From assembly GCA_046346665.1 (NCBI GenBank), contig JAXMHQ010000003.1:1-64000 (forward strand): a DNA stretch of 64,000 nt. The letters are read 5' to 3'. The DNA is from JAXMHQ01 sp046346665 (GTDB lineage Bacteria; Verrucomicrobiota; Verrucomicrobiia; Limisphaerales; JAXMHQ01). Of this stretch, positions 35,501 to 43,446 are shown piece after piece. The translations under genes and the position numbers were made by a program. Position 1 is the first letter of the stretch. Each line of letters begins with the position of its first letter. The notes under the pieces were generated by a model. The model saw nothing but the letters and a program-made list of their open reading frames with translations. It had not been told where the DNA came from and made no database searches.

Positions 35501-36667
35501 GGAGAGCGTGACGAGGTTGTTGGATTGGACCGCGGTCAGGCCGGACGGTGCGGCGGGGGGAGCGTTCGACGCAGTCCCGTCGTTTCGGTAGATGTGCATC
35601 TCGGTGCCGATGCCGCCGATGCCGTTCGCCCCGAAACAAGCCACGTCCAGCGCGCCGTCGTTGTTGAAGTCGCCCCAGGCCACCGACGCGTAATACAGGG
35701 CGGGAAGCGCGATGCCCGAATCGACAAACCCGCCCGCCGTGTTGCGGAAGAGGCGGCTGACGGTCGGACCGCTGTTCGGGCTGCCGGAAGTCCACAAGTC
35801 CGGCCGGCCGTCATTGTCGAAATCCCCCCACGCGGCGGTGCTGCTCCACATGCCGGAAAAAAGATTGCCGGCGCTGACGAAAGTGTTCGTGCCGGTGTTG
35901 TGGTAGAGTGTCGCCTGCCCGCTGCCGGTCAGGAACAAGTCCACCTTCCCGTCATTGTCGAAATCCGCCAGCGGCGCCGCGCCCACGTTAATACCCGGCA
36001 GAACGCCGCCCAGGTAAGCAAAACTGCCGTCGCCAAGATTCCGAAAGAGATAGCTGCCCGACCAGTCGCAGAGAAGAATGTCCAGCCAGCCATCATTATC
36101 GAAATCCGCAACAGAAATGCTGGCGAACCCGGTCAGGTTTGGAAAAAAACTCTGGCCCGAACCGATAAAATTTGTCCCGGAATTCCAATAAACCATCGAA
36201 CGGCCATCCACATCCGTGGCGAGCACATCGAGGCGGCCGTCGTTGTTGAAATCCCCCCACACAACCGGGGCGCCGTTAACGTCCGGGAGCGACGCGGCAA
36301 GACTGAGCGCCCCGTTGCCGTCGTTGTGATAAACTCCGCCCCCGATCAGGAGGTCCAACCGACCGTCATTGTCGTAGTCGCCCCAAAGGGCCAGGGTGAA
36401 GATCGCGGACGGCAGGTTGTTGGATGCGAGGGTGAACGTGCTGCTGCCCGCATTGCTATAAATCAACGTGTGATACTCAAACCCGGAATCCATCCCCATG
36501 GCCAGCAGATCCAGCCGCCCGTCGTTGTTGTAGTCCCCCCAGAAAAGCCAGCCTTCACTCAGGCCGACCAAATTGGTGCCGACATCGGTGAACGCAGTCG
36601 CATCGGTGACAGGTGGTTCACACAGACCGCCGAAGACGAGCAATGCGATAATGAAAAGCCGCTTCAT
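32507..36667 (-). CDS. Giant secreted FG-GAP/VCBS repeat protein with fibronectin domains
   Basis: A 1386-residue exported protein counted from the ATG at 36667, where MKRLFIIALLVFGGLCEPPV forms a signal peptide; the open frame extends 53 codons further upstream but without protein-like sequence. Two sets of FG-GAP/VCBS repeats (W-G-D-F/Y-[ND]-N-D-G-[RK]-x-D-L type) each end in a fibronectin-III domain (TYNVRIGTTPGGID and TYNLRIGTRPGGID). Ig-like domains lie between the sets. A cadherin-like segment (YRPDTNFFGNDAFVFQ) and a C-terminal beta domain ending in RFYRAREWR complete it. The repeats likely form calcium-binding beta-propellers for adhesion or binding outside the cell. The two halves suggest internal duplication. 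Confidence 0.85.
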   Translation of the reverse strand: MKRLFIIALLVFGGLCEPPVTDATAFTDVGTNLVGLSEGWLFWGDYNNDGRLDLLAMGMDSGFEYHTLIYSNAGSSTFTLASNNLPSAIFTLALWGDYDNDGRLDLLIGGGVYHNDGNGALSLAASLPDVNGAPVVWGDFNNDGRLDVLATDVDGRSMVYWNSGTNFIGSGQSFFPNLTGFASISVADFDNDGWLDILLCDWSGSYLFRNLGDGSFAYLGGVLPGINVGAAPLADFDNDGKVDLFLTGSGQATLYHNTGTNTFVSAGNLFSGMWSSTAAWGDFDNDGRPDLWTSGSPNSGPTVSRLFRNTAGGFVDSGIALPALYYASVAWGDFNNDGALDVACFGANGIGGIGTEMHIYRNDGTASNAPPAAPSGLTAVQSNNLVTLSWQAASSPNPGAGLTYNVRIGTTPGGIDILSPMANVATGWRLLPQRGNAGERLFAIFNLPPGTNYYWSVQAVDSAYAGGPFAAETSFAVDTAPVISALADQTVRFGTATPPLPFTIGDFETPPDQLLLSVTSGNTNLLPAAGIVLSRAGSNCTVVLNPAPLSVGTSLVTLTVSDPQGRAASSSLLLTVTNTAPAISQSPVIRVRPGEAVPPVAFVIGDAETPASGLALAFAFSNTNLLQSWAASGSDSNRVLALELKPNQRGTCLVRIVVSDPLGAAATNSFTVQAAGFDPQAAGLPNVDQGGVEWGDFDNDGKPDVLIWGNLPGVGAVCRIYRNTCAGGFVDIGAGLPGISGGVARWGDFDNDGYLDLLVAAANSRGVYRNTHAGSFTNMAVVFPTTRSPTAGGWVDADNDGRLDILLTSSIGTKLFHNNGDGTFTDSGLALPGTSAGAVAWGDYNGDGRLDLALAGGADGLQKSPTNTLIYRNDGNGVFTDIHAGIQAVGQGSVAWGNFDQDGRPDLLLTGINGNTPYTRIYRNNGNDTFSVVVTNMSNVQAGAGVWGDFDNDGLPDIFLAGLTPGPSGITALIYRNSGDGTVANIGEPLVGAYWSGAAWGDFDGDGVLDILYCGTTNGLTSGAGTFLYRSAVVRSNTPPAAPGGLTFLTNQVLSWSAGSDLETTNPAGLTYNLRIGTRPGGIDVLAPDADPVTGRRRVARFGNVGPAARWPACLPDGTYYWSVQTIDTAFAGSPFAAEQVFSLTHFPATGLVSFTAPEDGSLLLLPASPTNSSGQLYSFAILTAPSHGTVVAGPAGQFLYRPDTNFFGNDAFVFQASADGISLAPGIVIVGVTAVPDSSQVLLAIQLLSGNAIELQLTGEPCQDYEFQQSTDVVQWSGFAWGEASPSGTLRVTNNRPATGTAFFRARAIDSIPPLLSVAAPGEGGAFSFNLGNLTPGRSNVVEFSTDLVTWTGLGTNLALSNSLPVTDPDAGSAPQRFYRAREWR

Positions 36668-36778
36668 GACGGATGACGGACGCGACAACGGGCCTGTGGG
36701 TCCGGCATGCTCCAAATCCAACCCTGCCCAATAGGCGTGGAAAGTCAATGATAAAGGGCCTGCAACAGCACGCCCCTC

Positions 36779-36854
36779 GTAGCCGCAATCGTCAGATTGC
36801 GGTCCCCGGCTTTCCCCACCTTCCATCCCTCCGCGATTTCACAATCGCGGCTAC
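36779..36854. repeat. GTAGCCGC-ended inverted repeat, copy 1
   Basis: A 76-bp element beginning GTAGCCGCAATCGTCAGATT and ending ACAATCGCGGCTAC, so both ends read GTAGCCGC(G/A)AT inwards. The related copy at 53734-53800 shares both ends but differs in length and interior. It contains the TGA stop of the glycosyltransferase-like gene. Confidence 0.8.
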
Positions 36855-37571
36855 CTGGGCCGCGCCCGGTTGGCCGGCGATCCGCCGCCATTGAATGCGC
36901 CACCACCATTTCAGGCCGTTGACCGGAACGAGCGTCCTTTCGCCGGCATGATCGATGTCGGTTGGCTCGACGTGCATCCACGGCGGCGGGACCCGGTATT
37001 TCCTGGCGGTGAACGGCCGGACGCGCGAGGCGTGGCGATGGTGGATGCGGATGGATTTGGCCGGGTTGCGGACTTCGTAGCCGCGCCGGGTGAGAAGGTA
37101 GGCGAGCGCGTTGTCGCAACCGGAGCGGCCGAGGTGGAAATGCGCCCCGGCCGGCCGGATCGGCGCGCGGAACACCCACGCATCCTGGGAATCCTTGCGC
37201 AGCTTCCCCTCGCGCGTCGCGCTGAGCTGCCCGGTTTCCTCCGTCCGGAGCAGGGCGAAACATTGCATCGGCAGGATCCGCTCCGTCAACACGGCGGTTT
37301 CATCAAACCAAATGTCGCTGTTCGCAACGATGGCCACATCCCCCTCCGCGCACAGGCTGTTGGCCAGCGCGAACAGGTCCTCGAATGTGGGCTGTCGATC
37401 CCGCGAAAAAACGGAGAGTTTGGGGTGCGGCGACGGCGCGACGCCGTTGTATTGCCAGAGCACCACCTGTCCCAGGAAACGATTGTCCAGGTTGCGCCGC
37501 AGGCATTCGCTCAATTCCTCCTGGCGCTGCACGGAACCGGAATCGTAACCGATCGTAAAAAGCCGGATCAT
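36792..37571 (-). CDS. Glycosyltransferase-like protein
   Basis: A 259-residue soluble protein from the ATG at 37571 (MIRLFTIGYDSGSVQRQEEL); upstream codons in the frame belong to the IS element and its flank. It contains DVAIVANSDIWFDET, resembling the DXD-type region of GT-A transferases, and HFHLGRSGCDNALAYLLTRR further on. This pattern is known from proteins in polysaccharide clusters that are annotated as glycosyltransferase-like. The C-terminal residues from about 240 on (AAIVKSRRDGRWGKPGTAI) are coded by the GTAGCCGC repeat, so the native C-terminus may have been altered. The IS256 element lies 78 bases upstream of the start and may have cut off its promoter. Confidence 0.6.
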   Translation of the reverse strand: MIRLFTIGYDSGSVQRQEELSECLRRNLDNRFLGQVVLWQYNGVAPSPHPKLSVFSRDRQPTFEDLFALANSLCAEGDVAIVANSDIWFDETAVLTERILPMQCFALLRTEETGQLSATREGKLRKDSQDAWVFRAPIRPAGAHFHLGRSGCDNALAYLLTRRGYEVRNPAKSIRIHHRHASRVRPFTARKYRVPPPWMHVEPTDIDHAGERTLVPVNGLKWWWRIQWRRIAGQPGAAQVAAIVKSRRDGRWGKPGTAI

Positions 37572-37640
37572 ACTCCGATGAACACACGGGAGCCTTACCA
37601 GCAAATGGCTCACCTCGTCAATCCGAAAGCAAGCCTGTCC

Positions 37641-38951
37641 AATTGCCCGGTGGCGTAAGAGTTCTTGTGTAAAAGCTGTGGAGGGGGTGTATCTGGGTTT
37701 CATGCAAATGAACAACCCTAAACCTGGAAAGGAAGATACACCCATGAGAGCAAGCGAAGCCCTCACCTTTGAGCCTGCCGCCTGTTGGGAGCGGCTGCAA
37801 GCAGCAAAAAGTGAGTTTTTCTTTGAGGATCTGGATGGATTGATGAAAGAGCGGCACCAGCAGTTTCTGGAAGAACTGATGAGCTACGAGCGTCAGTGTT
37901 TTCTCAATGCACACCCCTACGAACGGACTGAGCAGCGAGTGGACCAGGCCAACGGCTTCTACCGTCGAGGCCTGACTCACTCGGCTGGGGGCCTTGGAAC
38001 TGCAAGTGCCCCGAACTCGGTCTGGGCAGTTTCAGACACAGGTCTTGAAACGTTACCAGCGCCGGGAGCCGGTGATCAACGAGGCGTTGAAACAGGTGTT
38101 TCTGTTGGGCGTCTCGACCCGTCAGGCCGGCTCGTGCGCTGGCCACGCTGGTGGAGGACGCAGTGAGCGCCTCGACGGTCAGCGCGGTTGCCAAAGCCCT
38201 GGATCAATCGGTGCATGCGTTTCATCGGCGCCGCTTGCCTGATCACTACCGCTATTTGCTTTTAGATGGGGTGAGCGTGCGGATCCGGCTGGTGGGCAAG
38301 GTCCAGCGCCGCATGGTGCTCTGCGCTTATGGCGTGACCACCGAGGGCAAAACGCGAGGCTCATCGACTTTCACATCGTCAATGCCGAGGGCCAGGAAAG
38401 CTGGTTTGATTTCCTGTGGGTCTGTTCAATCGAGGACTGCATGGAGAGTTTCTCGGAGCTGATCGGCACCGACGGACAAGCTGGGTTGCCAGGCCATTGA
38501 TCGGCTTTGGCCGGCAGTGCCGCATCAGCGCTGTTGGGCCCACAAGCTGCGCAACCTGGAGAACAAACTCAAAGCCTCTCAAGCGCCTGCCTGGAGGAGG
38601 CCAAGCTCATTTACCAAGCCAGACCCGCACGGAGGCCATCCAACGGTTTCGTCAGTGGCGCTGTCGCTGGCAACACGGGCTCCCAAGGCCGTGGCCTGCC
38701 TCGAAGCCGATCTGGAGGAACTGCTGGCTTTCTTTAGTTGCCCAAAGACCCAATGGAAACGCCTACGCACCACCAATGTCATCGAGCGCCTCTTTGTAGA
38801 GGTTCGACGCCGAATCCGAACCATGTGCGCCTTTACAACCCGCGACAGCTGTGAACGAATCCTATTTGCCGTCTTTGACCGCATGAACCAGCACTGGACC
38901 CGTCACCCCCTCCCAGCTTTTACACAGAACTCTTGACGCCACCAATTGCCC
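37641..38951 (+). mobile_element. IS256-family insertion sequence with 8-bp target duplication
   Basis: The element spans about 37649-38943. Left end GGTGGCGTAAGAGTTCTTGT and right end (reverse strand) GGTGGCGTCAAGAGTTCTGT are imperfect inverted repeats that continue with GTAAAAGCTG. Both ends are flanked by the direct repeat AATTGCCC (37641-37648 and 38944-38951), matching the 8-9 bp duplications of IS256 elements. The single transposase gene inside is broken by several frameshifts. It lies between the glycosyltransferase-like gene and nuoH. Confidence 0.88.
37744..38936 (+). pseudogene. IS256-family (mutator-type) transposase, multiply frameshifted
   Basis: The protein can be followed through changing frames: ERTEQRVDQANGFYRRGL in the first frame, ALELQVPRTRSGQFQTQVLK and EALKQVFLLGVSTRQAG in the second, DHYRYLLLDGVSVRIRLVGK in the next, HQRCWAHKLRNLENKLK and finally TQWKRLRTTNVIERLFVEVR to the C-terminus. 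The LDGV aspartate, the HQRCWAHKLRN region and the late ERLFVEVRRR glutamate correspond to the DDE core and C-terminal signature of IS256 transposases. At least five indels break the reading frame between 37970 and 38620, so no functional enzyme is made. Confidence 0.88.
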
Positions 38952-39289
38952 CTGCGGACGTGCGTCTGGCGTTTAAGCAAACTCTGCCGATTTGGAACCG
39001 CGAAACACCCGAAACACCCGAAAAGCGGAACGGATGCGAATGGGGGCTCGCATCGCTTGTTCTTCCCGGGGGGTTGAGATTCAAGCCCCATCGCCGGTTG
39101 GAAGGTCATTTTTCTTCTGGTGTTTTGAAAACGAAGCCGGTTAGCCTTTTTAAATCCGCAGCCCGGCCGAAATCGGCGCTTGTTCGCCGTCGGTTCATGG
39201 TATTGCCGGGAGCGATTGCGACACAGCATTTGGAACGGAACGGAAGTTTGGGACGCCGGGGACGGCGTCTCTCCCGTATATAACTGAAG
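38952..39289. other. Upstream region of the nuo genes
   Basis: About 340 bases without a supported gene. It holds a short GAAACACCC duplication (near 39003-39020) and, at about 39250-39276, a hairpin GACGCC-GGGGAC-GGCGTC flanked by GGG/CCC just upstream of nuoH. The promoter of the nuo operon is expected here. No nuoA-G or nuoI sequence is visible. Confidence 0.45.
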
Positions 39290-40474
39290 ATGGCCGAATC
39301 GATCGACCAGCTATTCGTCAATCTGAAGCACTGGATTCTGGGTTGGCCCCTGTGGCCCGAAACCCTGCTCCCGGTGCTGTCCGCGATTCTTTCGATCGCC
39401 CCGCTCATGATGACCTTCGCGTCGTTGTTCGCGGTGGCCACCATCCTCGAACGCAAGGGGTTGGGCCGGATCCAGAATCGTTACGGCCCGAACCGGGTCG
39501 GGCCGTTCGGCCTGCTGCAGCCGATGGCGGACGGAATCAAGACGCTGACGAAGGAGGACGTCGTCCCGCGTGTGGCGGACAAGGCGGTGCATTTCATCGC
39601 GCCGCTGGTGCTGGTGGTGCCCGCTTTCCTGGTTTACTCGGTCCTGCCGGTGGGCCGGAACATGGTGTTGGTCGATTTCGACGCGGGTGTGCTGTTTTTC
39701 TTTGCGGTGGGCGCGGCGATGCAGATTTCGGTCTTCATGGCCGGCTGGTCGAGCCGCAACAAATACTCGCTCCTCGGAGCGATGCGCGGGCTCGCCCAGA
39801 TGATCAGCTACGAAATCCCGCTGATCCTGTCCGCCGTCACGGTCATCATGGCGGTCGGCTCGCTTTCGACGGTGAGCATTGTCGAGGCGCAGGGCGGCTA
39901 TCATCATGGCTGGATGCCGAACTGGTTTGTGCTGACGCCGTGGGGTTTTGCGGCGTTCCTGGTGTTCATGGTGGCGGCCACGGCCGAATCCAATCGTTCC
40001 CCGTTCGACCTGCCGGAAGGCGAATCGGAAATTGTCGCCGGCTACTATATTGAATATTCCGGGTTCAAGTTCGCGCTGTTTTTCCTGGGGGAATATCTCG
40101 GGCTGTTTGCGATCAGCGGCCTGGGCATCACGCTGTTCCTGGGCGGCTGGCACGCGCCGCTGCCGTTCCTGGAATGGATCCCGTCCTGGGCCTGGTTTTT
40201 CGGAAAACTGCTCGCGCTGCTGCTCGTGTTCATCTGGGTCCGCGGCACGCTGTTCCGGCTGAGGCAGGATCAGCTCATGAATTTTGCCTGGAAATTCATG
40301 CTGCCAATGGCGCTGGCCAGCATCATTGCGCAGGGTCTGTGGCATTTCATGCCCGCCGGACCCGCCCGCTGGTTCGTGACCAGCGCCCTCATCGTCGCGC
40401 CCTACCTCCTGCTCGGCCGCGGGTTGATGGCGCAAAAACGCGTCGGCAAACGCATCTACCGCTACGCGGGCTGA
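39290..40474 (+). CDS. nuoH: NADH-quinone oxidoreductase subunit H
   Basis: A 394-residue multi-pass membrane subunit that forms the quinone chamber together with NuoB and NuoD. Family motifs: LGRIQNRYGPNRVGPFGLLQ and MADGIKTLTKEDVVP, EIPLILSAVTVIMAVGS, TAESNRSPFDLPEGESEIV and GYYIEYSGFKFALFFLGEYL. It is the first gene of a seven-gene nuo block. Slightly longer than the E. coli protein (325 residues), with extra length in loops. nuoI, which normally follows, is missing. Confidence 0.96.
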   Translation: MAESIDQLFVNLKHWILGWPLWPETLLPVLSAILSIAPLMMTFASLFAVATILERKGLGRIQNRYGPNRVGPFGLLQPMADGIKTLTKEDVVPRVADKAVHFIAPLVLVVPAFLVYSVLPVGRNMVLVDFDAGVLFFFAVGAAMQISVFMAGWSSRNKYSLLGAMRGLAQMISYEIPLILSAVTVIMAVGSLSTVSIVEAQGGYHHGWMPNWFVLTPWGFAAFLVFMVAATAESNRSPFDLPEGESEIVAGYYIEYSGFKFALFFLGEYLGLFAISGLGITLFLGGWHAPLPFLEWIPSWAWFFGKLLALLLVFIWVRGTLFRLRQDQLMNFAWKFMLPMALASIIAQGLWHFMPAGPARWFVTSALIVAPYLLLGRGLMAQKRVGKRIYRYAG

Positions 40475-40514
40475 ACCCGGTCATGACATCTCCCATCCAG
40501 CCCACCGACAACCG

Positions 40515-41057
40515 ATGACACCCGGCTTCCTGATCCTGGCATTCCTGGTCATCGGCGGCGCGGTCGCCGCGATGGGATTGCGCAACCTGGTGCATTGCGC
40601 CCTCGCCCTCACCGTCACCTTTGCCGGACTGGCGATGGTGTATCTCCAACTCGACGCCCAGTTCGTCGGGTTCGCTCAGATCCTGGTCTACATCGGCGCG
40701 GTGGCGATCCTGATTGTGTTTGCCATCCTGCTGACGCGCAGCAGCGAGCCCGGGCAGCACCCCACGGTCTCGCCCGGCTGGCTCGCAGGTTCGCTGGTGG
40801 CCGTCGCCGTCCTGGCCGTCCTGGCCTGGAGCATCGGCCGCAGCGCGGTCATCCGCACGCCCGAACCGCCCGTGCCGGCGGCGAGTGTCCGCGCCCTGGG
40901 CGAGGCGCTCATGAAGGATTACCTGTTGCCGCTCGAAGTCGCCGGGCTGCTGCTCACGGCGGCCATGATCGGCGCGGTGATCATCGCGTTGCAGGAAACC
41001 CGCGGTTCGCGCGGCCGCGCAGCCCACAAACCCCCGCCGCCTTCCACCCACGCATGA
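40515..41057 (+). CDS. nuoJ: NADH-quinone oxidoreductase subunit J
   Basis: A 180-residue membrane subunit with five predicted helices. It contains GLRNLVHCALALTVTFAGLA and the family-typical QFVGFAQILVYIGAVAILIV with the pi-bulge helix implicated in coupling. It starts 40 bases after nuoH, a gap too short for nuoI. The stop overlaps the nuoK start (ATGA). Confidence 0.95.
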   Translation: MTPGFLILAFLVIGGAVAAMGLRNLVHCALALTVTFAGLAMVYLQLDAQFVGFAQILVYIGAVAILIVFAILLTRSSEPGQHPTVSPGWLAGSLVAVAVLAVLAWSIGRSAVIRTPEPPVPAASVRALGEALMKDYLLPLEVAGLLLTAAMIGAVIIALQETRGSRGRAAHKPPPPSTHA

Positions 41058-41365
41058 ACCCGCTTGCCGGATATCTTTTGCTCGCCGCGTTCCTGTTCAC
41101 AATCGGCCTCGCCGGCGCGCTGATCCGGCGCAATGCCATCGTCGTGCTCATCGGAATCGAACTCATGCTGAACGCCGCCAACCTGAATTTCATCGCGTTC
41201 TGGCGATTTGGAAATCATCCCGAACACCTTACCGGCGTCCTGTTCACCATCTTTTCCATCGGCGTCGCCGCCGCCGAAGTCGCGGTCGGCCTCGCCCTGA
41301 TCATTGCCGTGCACCGCCATTATCGAACCGCCGACGTGGATGAACTCAAGGAGTTGAAGGGATGA
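41054..41365 (+). CDS. nuoK: NADH-quinone oxidoreductase subunit K
   Basis: A 103-residue three-helix subunit (MNPLAGYLLLAAFLFTIGLA). Both conserved membrane glutamates of NuoK are present: IGIELMLNAANLNFIAF and the VAAAEVAVGLALIIAVHR helix. The start overlaps the nuoJ stop and the stop overlaps the nuoL start, each by four bases. Confidence 0.96.
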   Translation: MNPLAGYLLLAAFLFTIGLAGALIRRNAIVVLIGIELMLNAANLNFIAFWRFGNHPEHLTGVLFTIFSIGVAAAEVAVGLALIIAVHRHYRTADVDELKELKG

Positions 41366-43446
41366 GTTGGATTGCCCGGAACCTCTGGCTGATTCCCGCC
41401 CTGCCCGCCCTGGCCGCCGGGTTGAGCGCGCTCGCGCCTCGCCGCTGCCGGCGCTTCTCCGCGTCGCTCGCGATCGGCTCGATGACGTTGTCCTTCCTGC
41501 TCGCGCTGTGCGCGTTTGCATCGGCACTCGGCCACGGCGGCGAATCGGCCCGGCAGGTGTGCAACGTGCCCTGGCTGCGATTCGCCGCGGGCGACGCCGG
41601 ACTGCTGCGACTCGGCTGGGTGCTCGACCCGCTCACCGCCGTCATGCTCGTGATGGTCACGTTTGTCGGCCTGTTGATCTTCATTTACAGCACCGGCTAC
41701 ATGGCGCACGACGACAATTTCACCCGGTTCTTCACGTTCCTGTCGCTGTTCGCCGGCGCCATGCTGGGCGTGGTGATCGCCAACAGCCTGCTGCTGCTCT
41801 TTGTTTGCTGGGAACTGGTGGGATTGACCTCCTATTTGCTCATCGGATTCTGGTTCACGAAACCCAGCGCGGCGGCGGCGGCGAAAAAGGCGTTCATCAC
41901 CACGCGCATCGGCGACATGGCGTTGCTGCTGGGAATGGTGTGGCTGTACGCGCAAAGCGGCACGCTGCTGTTTTATGACGATGGCAACGGCTGCCTCGAA
42001 ACCGCCGCGCTCGGCAGCCTCGCCGCCCGCACCACGGCCCTGGGCATCGGCGTGCCTGCCGCCATCGGCCTGCTGATCTTCTTCGGCGCCATGGGCAAGT
42101 CCGGCCAGGTGCCGCTTCATGTCTGGCTGCCGGACGCGATGGAAGGCCCGACACCGGTCAGCGCCCTGATCCATGCGGCCACCATGGTCGCGGCCGGCGT
42201 GTTCCTGGTCGCCCGCGTGTTCCCGCTCATGGCGGCCGGACCCGAGACGCTGAAGGTGATCACCTGGATTGGCGCGATCACGGCCGTGTTCGCCGCGAGC
42301 GTGGCGGTGGCGCAAAACGACATTAAACGCATCCTCGCCTACTCCACCGTGTCGCAACTGGGTTACATGATGATGGGGCTCGGCGCAGGCGGCGTCGCGG
42401 TGGGCATGTTCCACCTGATCACACACGCCTTTTTCAAGGCGCTGCTGTTCCTCGGCGCCGGTTCGGTGATCCATGGATGTCACGAGGAGCAGGATATCCG
42501 GAACATGGGCGGCCTGCGCAAATTCATGCCGATCACCTTCGCCACTTACGCCATCGGCATGCTGGCGCTGGCCGGGTTTCCCCTGCTCTTCTCGGGGTTC
42601 TGGAGCAAGGACGAAATCCTGCACGCCGCGCACGGCTGGCCGGTGTCGAAGCTGCCGTTTTACATGGGATTGTTCGGGGCCTTCCTGACGGCGTTTTACA
42701 TGACCCGCCAGGTGGCGCTGGTGTTTTTTGGCCGTCACCGGGGAGGGACGAGCTCCTGCGAGTCCCCAACATCATCGGAACAGGGACTCGCGGTAGCTCA
42801 TCCCTCCCGGCCGCACGAGGAGCCCCACGAAAGTCCCCGCGTCATGACGCTGCCGCTGGTGATCCTGGCGGCGTTCGCTATCGTGTTAGGATTTTTTGGA
42901 ACCCCGGCCTGGCCCTGGTTCCAGGAATTCCTCGACGGCCGCCATGCGGAACTGAACTGGGCCGCCCTGTTCAACCGCGACGTGCTCGTGTTCCTGGGCA
43001 TTTCCACGCTGATTGTGCTGGCCGGCCTGCGGCTGGGGTGGGCGTTCTACGGGCGATTCGTCCGATCGGAAAAGGACCCGCTGCACGCGTTCAGCCCCGA
43101 CACTTACGCGCTCCTGGAGAACAAATATTACTTCGACGAACTCTACGAAGCGACCGTGATCCGGTTCAATGCGTGGTGGGCGTCGGTTTGCGATTTTCTC
43201 GACACCTGGATCTGGAACGGAGCGGTGGTGCTCGCCACCCAGTTGGTGCGCATACTGTCGGGCCTGGTGAAAATGTTTGATGAATGGGTCATCAACCCCG
43301 GATTCGACGAGGGTTGCCGCCGGATCCGCGACGGCGGCGGGATTCTGTCCACGCTGCAGGACGGGCGGGTGCAGCATTATTTGCGATTGATCGGGCTGGC
43401 GCTGGTGGTGCTGGTGCTGATGCTGGTCTGGGGAGGGCGCCGATGA
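41362..43446 (+). CDS. nuoL: NADH-quinone oxidoreductase subunit L with a palindrome-coded loop
   Basis: A 694-residue antiporter-like proton-pumping subunit. Key helices: LLLFVCWELVGLTSYLLIGF with the conserved Glu, PVSALIHAATMVAAGVFLVA, and KRILAYSTVSQLGYMMMGLG. Longer than E. coli NuoL (613 residues). The loop at residues about 458-490 (RGGTSSCESPTSSEQGLAVA) is coded by a 68-bp inverted repeat placed just before the common PHESP-VM motif (here PHEEPHESPRVMTLPL), so it appears to be an in-frame insertion. The distal region contains EKDPLHAF and the long amphipathic helix segment DTWIWNGAVVLATQLVRILS. The stop overlaps the first nuoM start. Confidence 0.94.
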   Translation: MSWIARNLWLIPALPALAAGLSALAPRRCRRFSASLAIGSMTLSFLLALCAFASALGHGGESARQVCNVPWLRFAAGDAGLLRLGWVLDPLTAVMLVMVTFVGLLIFIYSTGYMAHDDNFTRFFTFLSLFAGAMLGVVIANSLLLLFVCWELVGLTSYLLIGFWFTKPSAAAAAKKAFITTRIGDMALLLGMVWLYAQSGTLLFYDDGNGCLETAALGSLAARTTALGIGVPAAIGLLIFFGAMGKSGQVPLHVWLPDAMEGPTPVSALIHAATMVAAGVFLVARVFPLMAAGPETLKVITWIGAITAVFAASVAVAQNDIKRILAYSTVSQLGYMMMGLGAGGVAVGMFHLITHAFFKALLFLGAGSVIHGCHEEQDIRNMGGLRKFMPITFATYAIGMLALAGFPLLFSGFWSKDEILHAAHGWPVSKLPFYMGLFGAFLTAFYMTRQVALVFFGRHRGGTSSCESPTSSEQGLAVAHPSRPHEEPHESPRVMTLPLVILAAFAIVLGFFGTPAWPWFQEFLDGRHAELNWAALFNRDVLVFLGISTLIVLAGLRLGWAFYGRFVRSEKDPLHAFSPDTYALLENKYYFDELYEATVIRFNAWWASVCDFLDTWIWNGAVVLATQLVRILSGLVKMFDEWVINPGFDEGCRRIRDGGGILSTLQDGRVQHYLRLIGLALVVLVLMLVWGGRR
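42741..42808. repeat. Palindromic repeat inside nuoL
   Basis: Left arm GGGAGGGACGAGCTCCTGCG plus AGTCCC; right arm, read on the opposite strand, GGGAGGGATGAGCTACCGCG plus AGTCCC. 23 of 26 arm bases pair, around a 16-base loop. It lies fully within the nuoL reading frame and codes a Ser/Gly/Pro-rich loop. Elements of this type normally lie between genes. Confidence 0.8.

Noticed and set aside
32507..36826. Upstream extension of the FG-GAP gene to 36826
   Set aside because: The 53 extra codons have no protein-like character and precede a clear signal peptide that begins at the ATG at 36667.
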